Shown: one piece after another, positions 25,785 through 35,372 of the stretch
How the letters are laid out: every line of letters begins with the position of its first letter
How positions within the stretch are numbered: position 1 is the stretch's first letter
Assembly (NCBI GenBank): GCA_035549875.1
Contig: DASZPV010000065.1
Location: 1-46,725, forward strand
Reading direction: 5' to 3'
Length of the DNA: 46,725 nucleotides
Origin: JAKFWI01 sp035549875
Lineage (GTDB): Bacteria; Pseudomonadota; Alphaproteobacteria; Caulobacterales; Aquidulcibacteraceae
Program-made: the position numbers and the translations under genes
The notes under the pieces: generated by a model
The model's input: the letters and a program-made list of their open reading frames with translations, nothing else
The model's database searches: none
What the model was told of the DNA's origin: nothing

Positions 25785-26203
25785 CAATGGCCTTTCGGCG
25801 TCTCCATCAGCTCGATGAGAACGCCATTGGAGTTTTTCGGATGTATGAAAATGATCGGCGTACCGTGCGCGCCGATCCTGGGTTCGTTCAGCACCGTGGC
25901 GCCGCGGCGGATCATTTCATCGCGTGCTTCGTAAATGTTCTCCACTTCGAAACACACATGGTGCTGTCCGCCGGCCGGGTTCTTGGCGAGGAAATTCAGG
26001 ATCGGGCTCTTCTCGCCGAGCGGCTCAATCAGCTCGATCTGGCTATTCGGCAAATTAACGAACGCAAACCGCACGCCCTGCTCGGGCATATCGCGCGTCG
26101 GCGTGATATCGGCTTCAGACACGCCGTAGAGATCGATGTAGATACGCTTGCTCGCCTCGATTGAGGCCGAAGCTATGGCAATATGGTTCAAGCGTCCGAT
26201 CAT
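25784..26203 (-). CDS. mce: Methylmalonyl-CoA epimerase
   Basis: The enzyme interconverts the R and S forms of methylmalonyl-CoA in the propionate degradation route. The 139-aa protein is a two-module VOC fold. Metal-ligand positions are visible at LNHIAIA (His near residue 7), GGQHHVCFEVENI and NGVLIELME. The conserved FAFVNLPNSQIELIEPLGEK segment is also typical. No methylmalonyl-CoA mutase gene is in the window. It lies 12 bases after rnj and overlaps the DUF1467 gene by one base, an order conserved in many alphaproteobacteria. Confidence 0.93.
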   Translation of the reverse strand: MIGRLNHIAIASASIEASKRIYIDLYGVSEADITPTRDMPEQGVRFAFVNLPNSQIELIEPLGEKSPILNFLAKNPAGGQHHVCFEVENIYEARDEMIRRGATVLNEPRIGAHGTPIIFIHPKNSNGVLIELMETPKGH

Positions 26204-26215
26204 GTATCTGCTCCG

Positions 26216-27898
26216 CTAGACGGTCAAAATCACGGCTTCGACCATCGGGCGTTTCCCCCAACTTCTTTCCGCCGTGCGTCGTACCGCGCGCGCGACGATC
26301 TCTTCTGCAGCATCCTCATCATTTCGCTCGGCGCCGGACATTTTGGAATAGGCAAGCTCCGCGGCCTCAGCGAGTTCTTCGAGCAGCTTGTCCATGCCGG
26401 CGTCGTCGCCGCCGCTTAGTCCCCTCACCCGCACATCGGGACCAGAAACGATCGCACGCTTCTTCACGTTCACCGCCATCGTCACCGTAACAGCGCCGTC
26501 CGCGCTTAGCTTGCGCCGCTCGCCCATGGCTTCATCGTCGCTCTCAATGATTATCTCGCCGTCCACGTAAAGGCGGCCCGATGGCGCCTCGTCGATCACC
26601 TCGGCCGGTCCCGGCGCAAGGCGTATCAGATCGCCATTGCGCGGCGCCAAAGCTTCGGGCGTCTGCAACTCCAGCGCCAGTTTGACGTGCTCAAGGATGT
26701 GTCGCCGTTCGCCGTGCACCGGGATGGCAATGCGCGGCCGCGCCCATTTGTACATCTGCACCAATTCGACGCGTGATGGGTGGCCGGAAACGTGGATCGG
26801 CCAGTCGCGGTCGGTGACGACTTCCACGCCGCGCTCGGCAAATCGATTGTAGAGCGCGTAGATCGAGGTCTCGTTTCCCGGAATAACCCGCGAGGAAAAA
26901 ATCACCGCGTCGCCCTGCTCGATTTTCACCGAGCGATGTTCGCCGGCGGCGATGCGCGAGAGCGCCGCGCGCGGCTCGCCCTGGCTGCCCGTACACAGGT
27001 AGAGAACCTTGCTCTTGGGCAGAACAGCCGCCTCGTTTTCTGAAATAAAATTGATGTCTGCCGGCAACACGCCCACGGCCTTCGCCGCCGCCGTCACGCG
27101 GAGCATGGAGCGGCCGACGAGGCAGACCTGTCGCTTGGCCTCGCGCGCCGCCAACACAACGCTCTGCACGCGCGCAACGTTTGAAGCGAACGCCGCAACG
27201 GCGATGCGGCTTTTTAAGGTAAGAAAAAGCTTCTTCAGCTCATCGCGGACGCCGGCCTCCGAGCCGGTGTGCTCCTCGACGAACACGTTGGTTGAATCGC
27301 ACACCATCGCGAGCACGCCTTCGTCACGCATCTTGCGCAGGGCTTCTTCGTCTGTCGTCTCGCCAATCGTTGGGTCGGGATCGATTTTCCAATCGCCGGT
27401 GTGCCAGACGAGGCCAAGCGGCGTGCGTATAGCAAGGCCATTGGGCTCCGGAATCGAATGGGTCAGCGTGACGTACTCGATCTCGAACGGGCCAAGCGTA
27501 ACGATGCCTTTGAGCGGCGTTTCGATGATCTTTGCCTTGGTCTCCAGGCCCCGCTCACGCAACTTTTCACGCACAAGGGCGGCGGTGAACGGCGTGGCGT
27601 AGATCGGCGCCTTGAACCGAGGCCAGAGCCACGGCACCGCGCCTATATGATCCTCGTGGGCGTGCGTGAGCACAATGCCGAGGATGTTTTCCTTGACGCT
27701 CTCCAGAAACGCAGGGTCCGGCAGGATGATGTCAACGCCCGGCTGATCGGAACCGCCGAAGGTCACGCCAAGATCGACGATGATCCACTTGCGATTATCC
27801 GGCGGCCCATAGCCATAAGCGTTGAGGTTCATGCCGATCTCGCCGGACCCGCCAAGCGGCAGGAATACCAGCTCGTCGCCCGCTTTGGGGGCACTCAC
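26216..27898 (-). CDS. rnj: Ribonuclease J
   Basis: RNase J is a beta-CASP metallo-beta-lactamase-fold nuclease that combines 5'-3' exonuclease with endonuclease activity in RNA maturation and decay. The zinc signature HAHEDH is at residues 79-84, with further ligand regions at LTHSIPEPNG and WHTGDWKIDPDP. The beta-CASP part includes CTGSQGEPRAALSRIA and VHGERRHILEH. At 560 aa it is full length with the C-terminal domain. The GTG start at 27898 overlaps the coaX stop as GTGA. Confidence 0.95.
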   Translation of the reverse strand: MSAPKAGDELVFLPLGGSGEIGMNLNAYGYGPPDNRKWIIVDLGVTFGGSDQPGVDIILPDPAFLESVKENILGIVLTHAHEDHIGAVPWLWPRFKAPIYATPFTAALVREKLRERGLETKAKIIETPLKGIVTLGPFEIEYVTLTHSIPEPNGLAIRTPLGLVWHTGDWKIDPDPTIGETTDEEALRKMRDEGVLAMVCDSTNVFVEEHTGSEAGVRDELKKLFLTLKSRIAVAAFASNVARVQSVVLAAREAKRQVCLVGRSMLRVTAAAKAVGVLPADINFISENEAAVLPKSKVLYLCTGSQGEPRAALSRIAAGEHRSVKIEQGDAVIFSSRVIPGNETSIYALYNRFAERGVEVVTDRDWPIHVSGHPSRVELVQMYKWARPRIAIPVHGERRHILEHVKLALELQTPEALAPRNGDLIRLAPGPAEVIDEAPSGRLYVDGEIIIESDDEAMGERRKLSADGAVTVTMAVNVKKRAIVSGPDVRVRGLSGGDDAGMDKLLEELAEAAELAYSKMSGAERNDEDAAEEIVARAVRRTAERSWGKRPMVEAVILTV

Positions 27899-28683
27899 AA
27901 CACGCCGCCGTTTCGCTTGAAGATTTCCAGAAGGCCTGAGATCGTGATGTCGTGATCGAATACATCGATTGTGCTCGATGCGCCTTCAAACAACGAGGCG
28001 ACGCCGCCGGTGGCGATAACCTTCATGGCGCCCAAGCGCGGCTCCTGCTCGCGCTTCAGCCGGCGGACAAGTCCGTCAATCAACTCGACATAGCCGTAGA
28101 AAATGCCCGACTGCATTGCTGCTACCGTATTCTTTCCGAGCGCGCCGTTCGGCGGCTCTTTTATCTCGATGCGCGGTAAGCGCGCGGCGGCGTCGTGTAG
28201 CGCCTGTAGCGAAAGATTGATGCCCGGCGCGATGATGACGCCCTCAAGGCCGCCATCCGCCGCGACGATATCGAACGTCGTCGCTGTACCGGAGTCTATC
28301 ACGATCGAGGGCCCGCCATGCGCGACATACGCGCCAACGGCGTTGACCAGCCGGTCGGCGCCGGCTTCCCGCGGATTATCGATCCGGATTTGAGCCCCGA
28401 TATCGAGCCCGTCCTCGCCCACCACCATCGGCTCGACGGCCAGGTAGCGCCTGGAAAGATTGCGCAAATTGAACAAAGCCTGCGGCACGACCGTTGAGAT
28501 GATGCAGGCGCCAATGTCCTTCAGGCTCAAATCCTGGAACGCCAGAAGCTGAGCGATCCAGGGGGCGAATTCATCGGCCGTCCGTCTCGAATCCGTGGAC
28601 GCGCGCCATTGGCCGCGCCAGCCAGCCCCGTCATGCACGGCGAATTTGGTGTTGGTGTTGCCGACGTCGATGGCGAGAAGCAT
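27895..28683 (-). CDS. coaX: Type III pantothenate kinase
   Basis: CoaX phosphorylates pantothenate, the first step of coenzyme A synthesis, and belongs to the ASKHA fold. The phosphate-binding DVGNTNTKFAV is at residues 5-15. The GADRLVNAVGAYV and IVIDSGTATTFD motifs and the GVIIAPGINLSLQALHDAAA segment are characteristic. At 262 aa it is normal. It sits between birA (5 bases upstream) and rnj (4-base overlap). That is the common alphaproteobacterial order and pairs two cofactor genes. Confidence 0.96.
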   Translation of the reverse strand: MLLAIDVGNTNTKFAVHDGAGWRGQWRASTDSRRTADEFAPWIAQLLAFQDLSLKDIGACIISTVVPQALFNLRNLSRRYLAVEPMVVGEDGLDIGAQIRIDNPREAGADRLVNAVGAYVAHGGPSIVIDSGTATTFDIVAADGGLEGVIIAPGINLSLQALHDAAARLPRIEIKEPPNGALGKNTVAAMQSGIFYGYVELIDGLVRRLKREQEPRLGAMKVIATGGVASLFEGASSTIDVFDHDITISGLLEIFKRNGGVL

Positions 28684-28688
28684 GGGGA

Positions 28689-29435
28689 TCAGGTGGTCTC
28701 CGCCGCCGGAAAGTGTATATCGCCCGCGGCGATGACGTGCACCTGCCCATTCGGCAGAGCCACGAGCAATTCGCCGCTTGACGAAAGACCCCGTAGGGCG
28801 CCGCGGATGCTTTGCCCGCCCAGGTGAACCTGCACCTGTTCGCCAACGCCATAGGCGCGCGCCATCCAGGCCCTCTGCAGAGGCTCAAACCCTTCGCACT
28901 CCAGAATGCCGGCCCAACCCGCGAGGCGTGGCGCAAGGTCCCGCGCCGCGACTTCTGGAGCGGGTACGGCGGGAAGAAACTCGGCCAGCGCGACGGTTGG
29001 CTGATCGGTCGGCGGTGCGGCGGCCAGGTTGAGACCAAGACCGATGGCGAACCAATTGCGCCCATCGCCAAGTGCGCCGGACTCCAACAGCAGGCCTGCG
29101 GCCTTGCGGCGATCCAGCATCAGATCGTTCGGCCATTTCAACTTTGAACGGCCCGGACCCAGCAGATCGTCGCAGAATTCGGCGAGGGCGATACCGGCGG
29201 CAAATCCAAGCAGCGCGATCTCCGCCGGCGGGCGCATGGTTGCGCCAAGGTAGGTCAGGAAGAGGTTGCCGGCCGGGCTCTCCCACGTCCGCCCACGCCG
29301 GCCACGGCCAGCGGTTTGAACACGCGCAAGTAAGTAGATCGGGCCAGCCTCGCACCGCGCGGCCCGCCTGCCCGCTTCGGCGTTCGTGGAATCTATTTCG
29401 TCGAAAATCTGCAGCGGCGCGGCGGCGGCGATCAT
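28689..29435 (-). CDS. birA: Biotin-[acetyl-CoA-carboxylase] ligase, monofunctional
   Basis: The enzyme activates biotin as biotinyl-AMP and attaches it to the carboxyl carrier protein. The biotinyl-AMP loop GRGRRGRTW is at residues 43-51, KWPNDLML begins at residue 100, and GLGLNL follows. The protein starts directly with the catalytic domain and has no N-terminal winged helix, so unlike E. coli BirA it should not act as a DNA-binding repressor. A small C-terminal SH3-like domain (GEQVQVHLGGQSIRGALRGL) is present. It begins four bases after nuoN. Confidence 0.93.
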   Translation of the reverse strand: MIAAAAPLQIFDEIDSTNAEAGRRAARCEAGPIYLLARVQTAGRGRRGRTWESPAGNLFLTYLGATMRPPAEIALLGFAAGIALAEFCDDLLGPGRSKLKWPNDLMLDRRKAAGLLLESGALGDGRNWFAIGLGLNLAAAPPTDQPTVALAEFLPAVPAPEVAARDLAPRLAGWAGILECEGFEPLQRAWMARAYGVGEQVQVHLGGQSIRGALRGLSSSGELLVALPNGQVHVIAAGDIHFPAAETT

Positions 29436-29439
29436 CGTC

Positions 29440-30876
29440 CTAAAATGGCGCGGCGGCGGCTTTCGCCCAAGCCTCCACCGAACCGAGGCCCGCGACCAAA
29501 ACCGGAAAGGTCAACGCCGTCATCACTGCCGCAACGGCGATGATCGTGCCGCTGGCCCGATCGAACACCGGGCCGGGCTGGTCAAACCAGACGGTCTTGA
29601 TAATCCAGAGATAATAGCCCGCGCCCACCACGGTCGCGAGGGCGCCGAAGACGACGAGCGGCCACAAGCCCGCGTTCAGGGCGGCCTGGAACACATAAAA
29701 TTTGCCGAAAAACCCGGCGAGCGGCGGAATGCCTGTCAATGAGAAGAACACCGCCGTCAATACAAACGCCATCCACGGCCGGCGCGCAGCGAGACCCGCG
29801 AGATCGGAGATTTTTTCCATCCGCGTTCCACCACTACGCATCGCCAGGATGATCGCGAACGCGCCGAGCGTCGCTGGTACGTAGAACGCCAGATACATCA
29901 GCGCCGCCGCCACGCCAGCCTGCCCGCCAGCGGCCATGCCCATCAGCACGAAGCCCATGTTGGCGATCGACGAATACGCCATCAGGCGCTTGATGTCGGT
30001 TTGCACCAGCGCGGCGAACGTTCCCACAGCCAGTGAGAGAACCGAAAGCGCCACGATCACCTGCCGCCAGGATTGCAGCAGGTCGCCGAACGGCTCATAG
30101 AGCAAGCGGATCAGCAGCGCGACGGCCGCTACTTTCGGGGCGCTGGCGAACAGGGCGGTCACCGGAGTCGGCGCGCCTTCGTATACGTCCGGCGTCCACA
30201 TATGGAATGGCGCGGCCGACATCTTGAACGCCAGACCGCAGATCAAGAATACGAGTCCAAATATTACGCCGACATTTCCGCTCGATGCGTTCTGAGCGAT
30301 GTGATCGAAGGCAAGAGAACCGGTAAAGCCGTAAACCAGAGAGGCGCCGTATAGCAAGATGCCGGAAGACAACGCGCCGAGCACGAAATACTTCAACCCC
30401 GCCTCACTGGACTTGGCGTCGTCGCGACGGAAGGCCGCGAGCACATAAGCGGCCAAGCTTTGCAATTCGAGGCCGATATAAAGCGTCATCAGATTGTTCG
30501 CCGACGCCATGACGAAGAACCCCAGCGTCGAGAGCAGCGCCAGCACAGCGAACTCGAAGCGTTTGTCTGTGCTGCCGGAGAAATGGTCCGAGGCGAGCAG
30601 CAGCGCCGCGGCCGCCGCAAACGCCATAAGCGCTTTTACGAACGCCCCGAACGAGTCAATCACCATCGCGCCGGAAAACACCTGCTGCGGCGCCGGCGCC
30701 TGAAAATGGATCGCAAGCACGCCGGCTACGAGGATAACCAGCGCCGCCATCCAAGCGAGGAAGCCGGCTGCGCGATCGCCGAGATAAGCGCCGAGAACGG
30801 CAAGAATAAGCGCCGCGGCGGCGAGCAGGCATTCCGGCTGCGTCCATGACAGGCTGTAAAGCAGATGTGTGGTCAT
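29440..30876 (-). CDS. nuoN: NADH-quinone oxidoreductase subunit N
   Basis: NuoN is one of the three antiporter-like proton-pumping subunits of complex I. It is 478 aa and almost wholly hydrophobic, with about 13-14 spans. The antiporter-family segments are present: YIGLELQSLAAYVLAAF with its key Glu, the FGLVFLICGLAFKMSAAPFH lysine/histidine region and the LAVGTFAALVQTDIKRLMAY helix break. Its ATG overlaps the nuoM stop as ATGA, and it is the distal nuo gene. Confidence 0.97.
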   Translation of the reverse strand: MTTHLLYSLSWTQPECLLAAAALILAVLGAYLGDRAAGFLAWMAALVILVAGVLAIHFQAPAPQQVFSGAMVIDSFGAFVKALMAFAAAAALLLASDHFSGSTDKRFEFAVLALLSTLGFFVMASANNLMTLYIGLELQSLAAYVLAAFRRDDAKSSEAGLKYFVLGALSSGILLYGASLVYGFTGSLAFDHIAQNASSGNVGVIFGLVFLICGLAFKMSAAPFHMWTPDVYEGAPTPVTALFASAPKVAAVALLIRLLYEPFGDLLQSWRQVIVALSVLSLAVGTFAALVQTDIKRLMAYSSIANMGFVLMGMAAGGQAGVAAALMYLAFYVPATLGAFAIILAMRSGGTRMEKISDLAGLAARRPWMAFVLTAVFFSLTGIPPLAGFFGKFYVFQAALNAGLWPLVVFGALATVVGAGYYLWIIKTVWFDQPGPVFDRASGTIIAVAAVMTALTFPVLVAGLGSVEAWAKAAAAPF

Positions 30877-32357
30877 GGCGCGGTCCCGTATTGCACGGCG
30901 ACCCGTTCAATCGCGGGCTTGGTGAAATTCAGCGTCGCCGCCGGCGCAAGCCCCATCCATAACGCAGCGATGATCAGCGGCACGAACATGACCCATTCCC
31001 GACCATCAAGGTCGGTGATGGTTTCGAGCTTCGGGTTAGTGATCGTGCCGAGCGCGACCTTGCGGTAGAGCGTCAGCGCATACGCCGCCGACAGGATCAC
31101 CCCCGTGCAAGCGCCTGCCGCCACCCACGGATTGACGTGGAATGTTCCCAGCATCGTCAAAATTTCGCCAGGAAAACCGCTGGTTCCCGGCAGGCCGACA
31201 TTGCCCAGCGTGAACAGCATCAACACCGCCGCGTAGACGGGCATCCTGTTCACCAGGCCGCCATAGAACGCAATTTCGCGCGTATGCATCCGGTCGTACA
31301 CGACGCCAACGCACAGGAAGAGCGCGCCGGAGATCACACCGTGCGAGAGCATTTGGAACATCGCGCCCTGCAGGCCTTGCATCGTGCCGGCGAAAATGCC
31401 CATCGTCACAAAGCCCATGTGAGCGACCGACGAATAAGCGATCAGCTTCTTGATATCGGTCTGCCGAAACGCGACGAGCGACGTGTAGATAATCGCGATT
31501 ACCGACAGCGCGAAGATCAGCGGCGTAAAATAGTGCGACGCATCCGGGAACATCGGCAGCGAGAAGCGCAGAAAGCCATAGCCGCCGAGCTTCAGGAGGA
31601 TCGCCGCCAGCACCACGGAACCGGCCGTTGGCGCCTCGACGTGCGCGTCCGGCAGCCATGTATGCACCGGCCACATCGGCATCTTCACGGCGAACGAAGC
31701 GAAGAACGCCAGCCAGCACCAATATTGCAGCGTCGGGCTGAAGTGGAACGCCATCAGGTCCGGGATCGAAGTGGTCTTTGCGGTGTTCGCCATAGCCACC
31801 AGCGCAACCAGCATCAGGATCGAACCGAGCAGCGTGTAGAGAAAGAATTTGAACGCGGCGTAGATGCGCCGCGCCCCGCCCCAGACGCCAATCAGAATGA
31901 ACATCGGGATGAGACCGCCTTCGAAGAAGACGTAGAACAGCACGATATCCATCGAGGCGAACACGCCGATCAGCGTGGTCTCCAGGATCAGGAACAGCGT
32001 CATGTAGGACGCGACCTGCTTTTCGATGCTCCAACTCGCCAGAATACAGATCGGCATCAGCGCGGCGGTCAGCACGATCAGCGCCATCGAGATGCCGTCC
32101 ACGCCCAGATGGTATTGCAGCCAACTCGCCCATTGGCGGTTTTCCACCAGTTGGAAGTCGGCGCTGGCCGGATTGAACTGCGCCAAGGCATAGAGCGTCA
32201 GCACCAAAGTCGCGCAGGTGAACGCCAGAGCAAGATATTTCGCGCCGCGGTCCAACCCCGGATTTGAACCAGGCGAGGCCCACCGCGCAGCCATCAGCAG
32301 AAGCGCGCCGAAGGTCGGCAAGAAGGTGACGATCGAGAGCAAGGGCAGATCGCTCAT
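30873..32357 (-). CDS. nuoM: NADH-quinone oxidoreductase subunit M
   Basis: This is the second antiporter-like subunit of the membrane arm. The 494-aa protein has about 14 spans, including FYVFFEGGLIPMFILIGVWG (key Glu), FAVKMPMWPVHTWLPDAHVE and FRQTDIKKLIAYSSVAHMGF. The ATG at 32357 overlaps the nuoL stop as ATGA. The frame runs 44 codons further upstream inside nuoL but is unconserved there. It is flanked by nuoL and nuoN with four-base overlaps on both sides. Confidence 0.97.
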   Translation of the reverse strand: MSDLPLLSIVTFLPTFGALLLMAARWASPGSNPGLDRGAKYLALAFTCATLVLTLYALAQFNPASADFQLVENRQWASWLQYHLGVDGISMALIVLTAALMPICILASWSIEKQVASYMTLFLILETTLIGVFASMDIVLFYVFFEGGLIPMFILIGVWGGARRIYAAFKFFLYTLLGSILMLVALVAMANTAKTTSIPDLMAFHFSPTLQYWCWLAFFASFAVKMPMWPVHTWLPDAHVEAPTAGSVVLAAILLKLGGYGFLRFSLPMFPDASHYFTPLIFALSVIAIIYTSLVAFRQTDIKKLIAYSSVAHMGFVTMGIFAGTMQGLQGAMFQMLSHGVISGALFLCVGVVYDRMHTREIAFYGGLVNRMPVYAAVLMLFTLGNVGLPGTSGFPGEILTMLGTFHVNPWVAAGACTGVILSAAYALTLYRKVALGTITNPKLETITDLDGREWVMFVPLIIAALWMGLAPAATLNFTKPAIERVAVQYGTAP

Positions 32358-34414
32358 TTCAGCGCTCCCGCCCACCAGATGGCGAAGGCGCCGAACCCAA
32401 CAATCCCCGCCAGCATCAGAAAGCTGTAGTGGTAGACGTAGCCGGTCTGCATTTTGCGGACCTGTCGGCCGGTGAATTTCGCAATCCACGCAACGCCGTT
32501 CGGGCCAAGGCCATCGATGATTTTCTGGTCGCCGACCTTCCAGAACAGATCGCCAAGCGCCCGCGCGCCTTTAACGAAGATGAAATCATAAATCTCATCG
32601 AAGTACCATTTGTGATACAAAAACGCGTGCAGCGGGCCGAACGCTTTGGCCAAGCGCGGGCCGACGTTCTGGCTTAGCAGATAGGTCGGTATCGCGATCA
32701 GGAAGCCGGTCAGCGTCACCACGAACGGCGCCCAGACGACCCATGTCGGCGGGTGGTGCTCTTCCGCGCCCGGCAACACGACCGCACTGCGCCAGAATTC
32801 GTGGGCGTGCTCTCCGATAAAATAAGGCGCAAAGAAGAACCCGGCGAACACTGCGCCGAGCGCCAGTACAACGAGCGGGGCGAGCATCACCCAAGGCGAT
32901 TCATGCGCTGGCGCAACGCCCGGCGCCGTCGGCGCATGGTGCGCGTCTTGGCCATGAGCATCGTGTGCGTGTTTGTCCGGCTCGGGCGTTCCTTCCTCGC
33001 CGTGGTTGCCATGGGTGTGGGCGGCCGCGCCGCCGCGATAGGTTCCCTCGAACGTCATGAACATCAAGCGCCATGAATAGAAACTGGTCATCAAGGCGGC
33101 GATCACGCTGGCCCAGAACGCCAATTGGCCGCCCATGCGGCCGCTTACGCTGGCGCCATACGCCGCTTCTATGGCCGCATCCTTGGAGAAGAACCCCGCA
33201 AAGCCAATTTGCGTGCCGGGAATGCCAAAGCCAATCAGCGCCAGCGTACCGACGAGCATCATCACGTAAGTGATCATCATCGGCTTACGCACGCCGCCCA
33301 TGGCGCGCATATCCTGCTCGTGGTGCAGGCCGTGGATCACGGAACCCGCGCCGAGAAACAGCAGCGCCTTGAAGAAGGCGTGGGTGAACAGGTGAAACAT
33401 CGCGACGTTATAGGCGCCCACGCCAGCAGCGAAAAACATGTAGCCAAGCTGCGAGCAGGTCGAGTAGGCGATCACGCGCTTGATGTCGTTTTGCGCCAGC
33501 CCAACCGTCGCCGCGAAGAACGCGGTCACGGCGCCGATAATCGTTACAACGCCAGATGCGTACGGCGCCATTTCGTAAAGCGCCGAGCAGCGGCACACCA
33601 TGAATACGCCGGCCGTCACCATGGTCGCGGCGTGGATCAGCGCGGAGACCGGCGTCGGGCCTTCCATCGCGTCCGGCAGCCAGGTGTGCAGGAAGAATTG
33701 CGCGCTCTTACCCATCGCGCCGATGAACAGCAGCACGCAGACAACCTCAATCATCGGCGTGCTGAACTGGCCGAGGGTGAAGATCATGTGCGGATTGGCG
33801 GCTGCGGCGGCGAACACCTTGTCGAACTGGATCGAGCCGTACGCCCAGAAGCAGGCCATGATCCCGAGCGCGAAGCCGAAATCACCGACGCGGTTGACAA
33901 TGAAAGCCTTGATCGCCGCGTCATTGGCGCTGCGTTTTTCGTACCAGAAGCCAATCAGCAGGTAGGAGGCGACGCCTACCCCTTCCCAGCCGAAAAACAT
34001 TTGCAGGAAGTCGTTTGTAGTGACCAGCGCCAGCATCGCGAAGGTGAAGAAAGAAAGGTAGGAGAAGAACCGCGCCCGGTGCGGATCGTCGGCCATGTAG
34101 CCAATCGAGTAGATATGCACCAGGCTCGACACGCCCGTGACGACGACGAGCATGACGCACGAAAGTGCGTCTATCCTGATCGACCAGATCGACTTGAAGC
34201 CATCCACGTCGATGAACGGCGCCAGTTCGATAACCCGTTCCGGCGCGTGGCCGAAGAAGAAATTCGAGAACGTGTAGATCGACAAGACGGCCGACACGCA
34301 GAGCATGCCAGTCGTGATCGCCATCGCGATCTTGTCGCCGATCTGCTTTTGCAAGAGGCCCGCGATGGCGGCCGCGATCAGCGGACCCAGGACGATGATG
34401 GGTTCGATTGGCAT
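32354..34414 (-). CDS. nuoL: NADH-quinone oxidoreductase subunit L with a His-rich loop
   Basis: NuoL is the distal antiporter-like subunit and also provides the long lateral helix along the membrane arm. The 686 residues contain FFGWEGVGVASYLLIGFWYE, GKSAQFFLHTWLPDAMEGPT and the AQNDIKRVIAYSTCSQLGYM region. A hydrophilic loop at about residues 460-507 holds nine His in 39 residues (466-504), mixed with Gly, Asp, Glu and Ala, just before a C-terminal membrane helix. The gene is otherwise ordinary. nuoK ends one base before its ATG. Confidence 0.97.
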   Translation of the reverse strand: MPIEPIIVLGPLIAAAIAGLLQKQIGDKIAMAITTGMLCVSAVLSIYTFSNFFFGHAPERVIELAPFIDVDGFKSIWSIRIDALSCVMLVVVTGVSSLVHIYSIGYMADDPHRARFFSYLSFFTFAMLALVTTNDFLQMFFGWEGVGVASYLLIGFWYEKRSANDAAIKAFIVNRVGDFGFALGIMACFWAYGSIQFDKVFAAAAANPHMIFTLGQFSTPMIEVVCVLLFIGAMGKSAQFFLHTWLPDAMEGPTPVSALIHAATMVTAGVFMVCRCSALYEMAPYASGVVTIIGAVTAFFAATVGLAQNDIKRVIAYSTCSQLGYMFFAAGVGAYNVAMFHLFTHAFFKALLFLGAGSVIHGLHHEQDMRAMGGVRKPMMITYVMMLVGTLALIGFGIPGTQIGFAGFFSKDAAIEAAYGASVSGRMGGQLAFWASVIAALMTSFYSWRLMFMTFEGTYRGGAAAHTHGNHGEEGTPEPDKHAHDAHGQDAHHAPTAPGVAPAHESPWVMLAPLVVLALGAVFAGFFFAPYFIGEHAHEFWRSAVVLPGAEEHHPPTWVVWAPFVVTLTGFLIAIPTYLLSQNVGPRLAKAFGPLHAFLYHKWYFDEIYDFIFVKGARALGDLFWKVGDQKIIDGLGPNGVAWIAKFTGRQVRKMQTGYVYHYSFLMLAGIVGFGAFAIWWAGALK

Positions 34415-34415
34415 C

Positions 34416-34724
34416 TCAGCCCTTCATCAGGTTCAGGTCCTCAACCGCAATGTCGCCGCGGTTGCGGAAATAGGTCACCAGGATCGCCAAGCCCACGGCC
34501 GCTTCGGCGGCGGCCACAGTGAGCACAAACATCGCGAACACTTGTCCTTCAATGTTGCCTAGGAAACGCGAGAACGCGACGAGGTTTACGTTGACAGAGA
34601 GCAGGACGAGTTCGATCGACATCAGAAGAATAATGACGTTCTTCCGGTTCACGAAAATGCCGAACACGCCCGTCGTGAACAGGAAGGCGCCGACGCCGAG
34701 AAAGTGCGGAAGGCCGATTTCCAT
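34416..34724 (-). CDS. nuoK: NADH-quinone oxidoreductase subunit K
   Basis: A 102-aa subunit with three membrane helices. It carries the conserved membrane Glu residues in LLMSIELVLLSVNVNLVAF and VLTVAAAEAAVGLAILV that belong to the proton path between NuoH and the antiporters. The ATG at 34724 has AGGGG about eight bases upstream. The open frame continues far upstream inside nuoJ, but only the last 102 codons match the family. nuoJ ends 11 bases earlier. Confidence 0.97.
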   Translation of the reverse strand: MEIGLPHFLGVGAFLFTTGVFGIFVNRKNVIILLMSIELVLLSVNVNLVAFSRFLGNIEGQVFAMFVLTVAAAEAAVGLAILVTYFRNRGDIAVEDLNLMKG

Positions 34725-34735
34725 ATTCAATCCCC

Positions 34736-35341
34736 TCAGGACACGCCTTGCCCGGTTTTGACGTCCTTCAGCTCGACGCCCTCGGATCTGCGCCGGCCCA
34801 CCTGGTGGGCGACATTCTGCCGGCGCACATGGGGGCGCTGGCGGAGCGTCAGTACGACCGCGCCGATCATGGCGACGAACAGGACCAGGCCCGAAAGTTG
34901 AAACAGCACGAGGTAGTCTGTGTAGAGCACGCGGCCTAAAGCCTGCGCGTTCGTGACCGTCGCGCCGGCTGGGGCAATCGCATGAACTGGCGCGGGCGCG
35001 ATCCAGGCGCGGCCAACCAGGAACATCTCGCCGAACAGGCCAAGCGCGATAAGCAGCCCCAGCGGCATGTAGCGCAGAAAACCCGGTTTCAACTCGACGA
35101 AGTCCACGTCGAGCATCATCACCACAAACAGGAAGAGCACCGCGACGGCGCCGACATAGACGACGACCAGAAGCATCGCCAAGAATTCGGCGCCGAGCAG
35201 CACGAACAAGCCGGCGGCGTTGAAAAACGTCAGGATCAGGAACAACACCGAGTGCACGGGATTGCGCGCCGAGACGACGCACACCGCGCTCACGCAGGCG
35301 ACGACCGCCAGCACCCAGAAAGCTATCGCTTCCAAATTCAT
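34736..35341 (-). CDS. nuoJ: NADH-quinone oxidoreductase subunit J
   Basis: NuoJ is a five-span membrane subunit that contributes the pi-bulge helix to the quinone-coupling region. The segment FLAMLLVVVYVGAVAVLFLF with FVVMMLDVD is its signature. At 201 aa it is typical, with a hydrophilic, basic C-terminal tail (QRPHVRRQNVAHQVGRRRSE). It lies between nuoI (31 bases upstream) and nuoK. Confidence 0.96.
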   Translation of the reverse strand: MNLEAIAFWVLAVVACVSAVCVVSARNPVHSVLFLILTFFNAAGLFVLLGAEFLAMLLVVVYVGAVAVLFLFVVMMLDVDFVELKPGFLRYMPLGLLIALGLFGEMFLVGRAWIAPAPVHAIAPAGATVTNAQALGRVLYTDYLVLFQLSGLVLFVAMIGAVVLTLRQRPHVRRQNVAHQVGRRRSEGVELKDVKTGQGVS

Positions 35342-35372
35342 TCGGCTTCAGCCCATTCCCCACGCGCCGCGA

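Noticed and set aside
31137..32267. A 376-codon plus-strand ORF opposite nuoM
   Set aside because: Same reason: antisense shadow of a strongly conserved gene, with Arg/His/Gln-rich low-information sequence.
33125..34522. A 465-codon plus-strand ORF opposite nuoL
   Set aside because: It is wholly antisense to an unmistakable nuoL, is rich in Arg, His and Ala as GC-rich antisense frames are, and shows no family motif.
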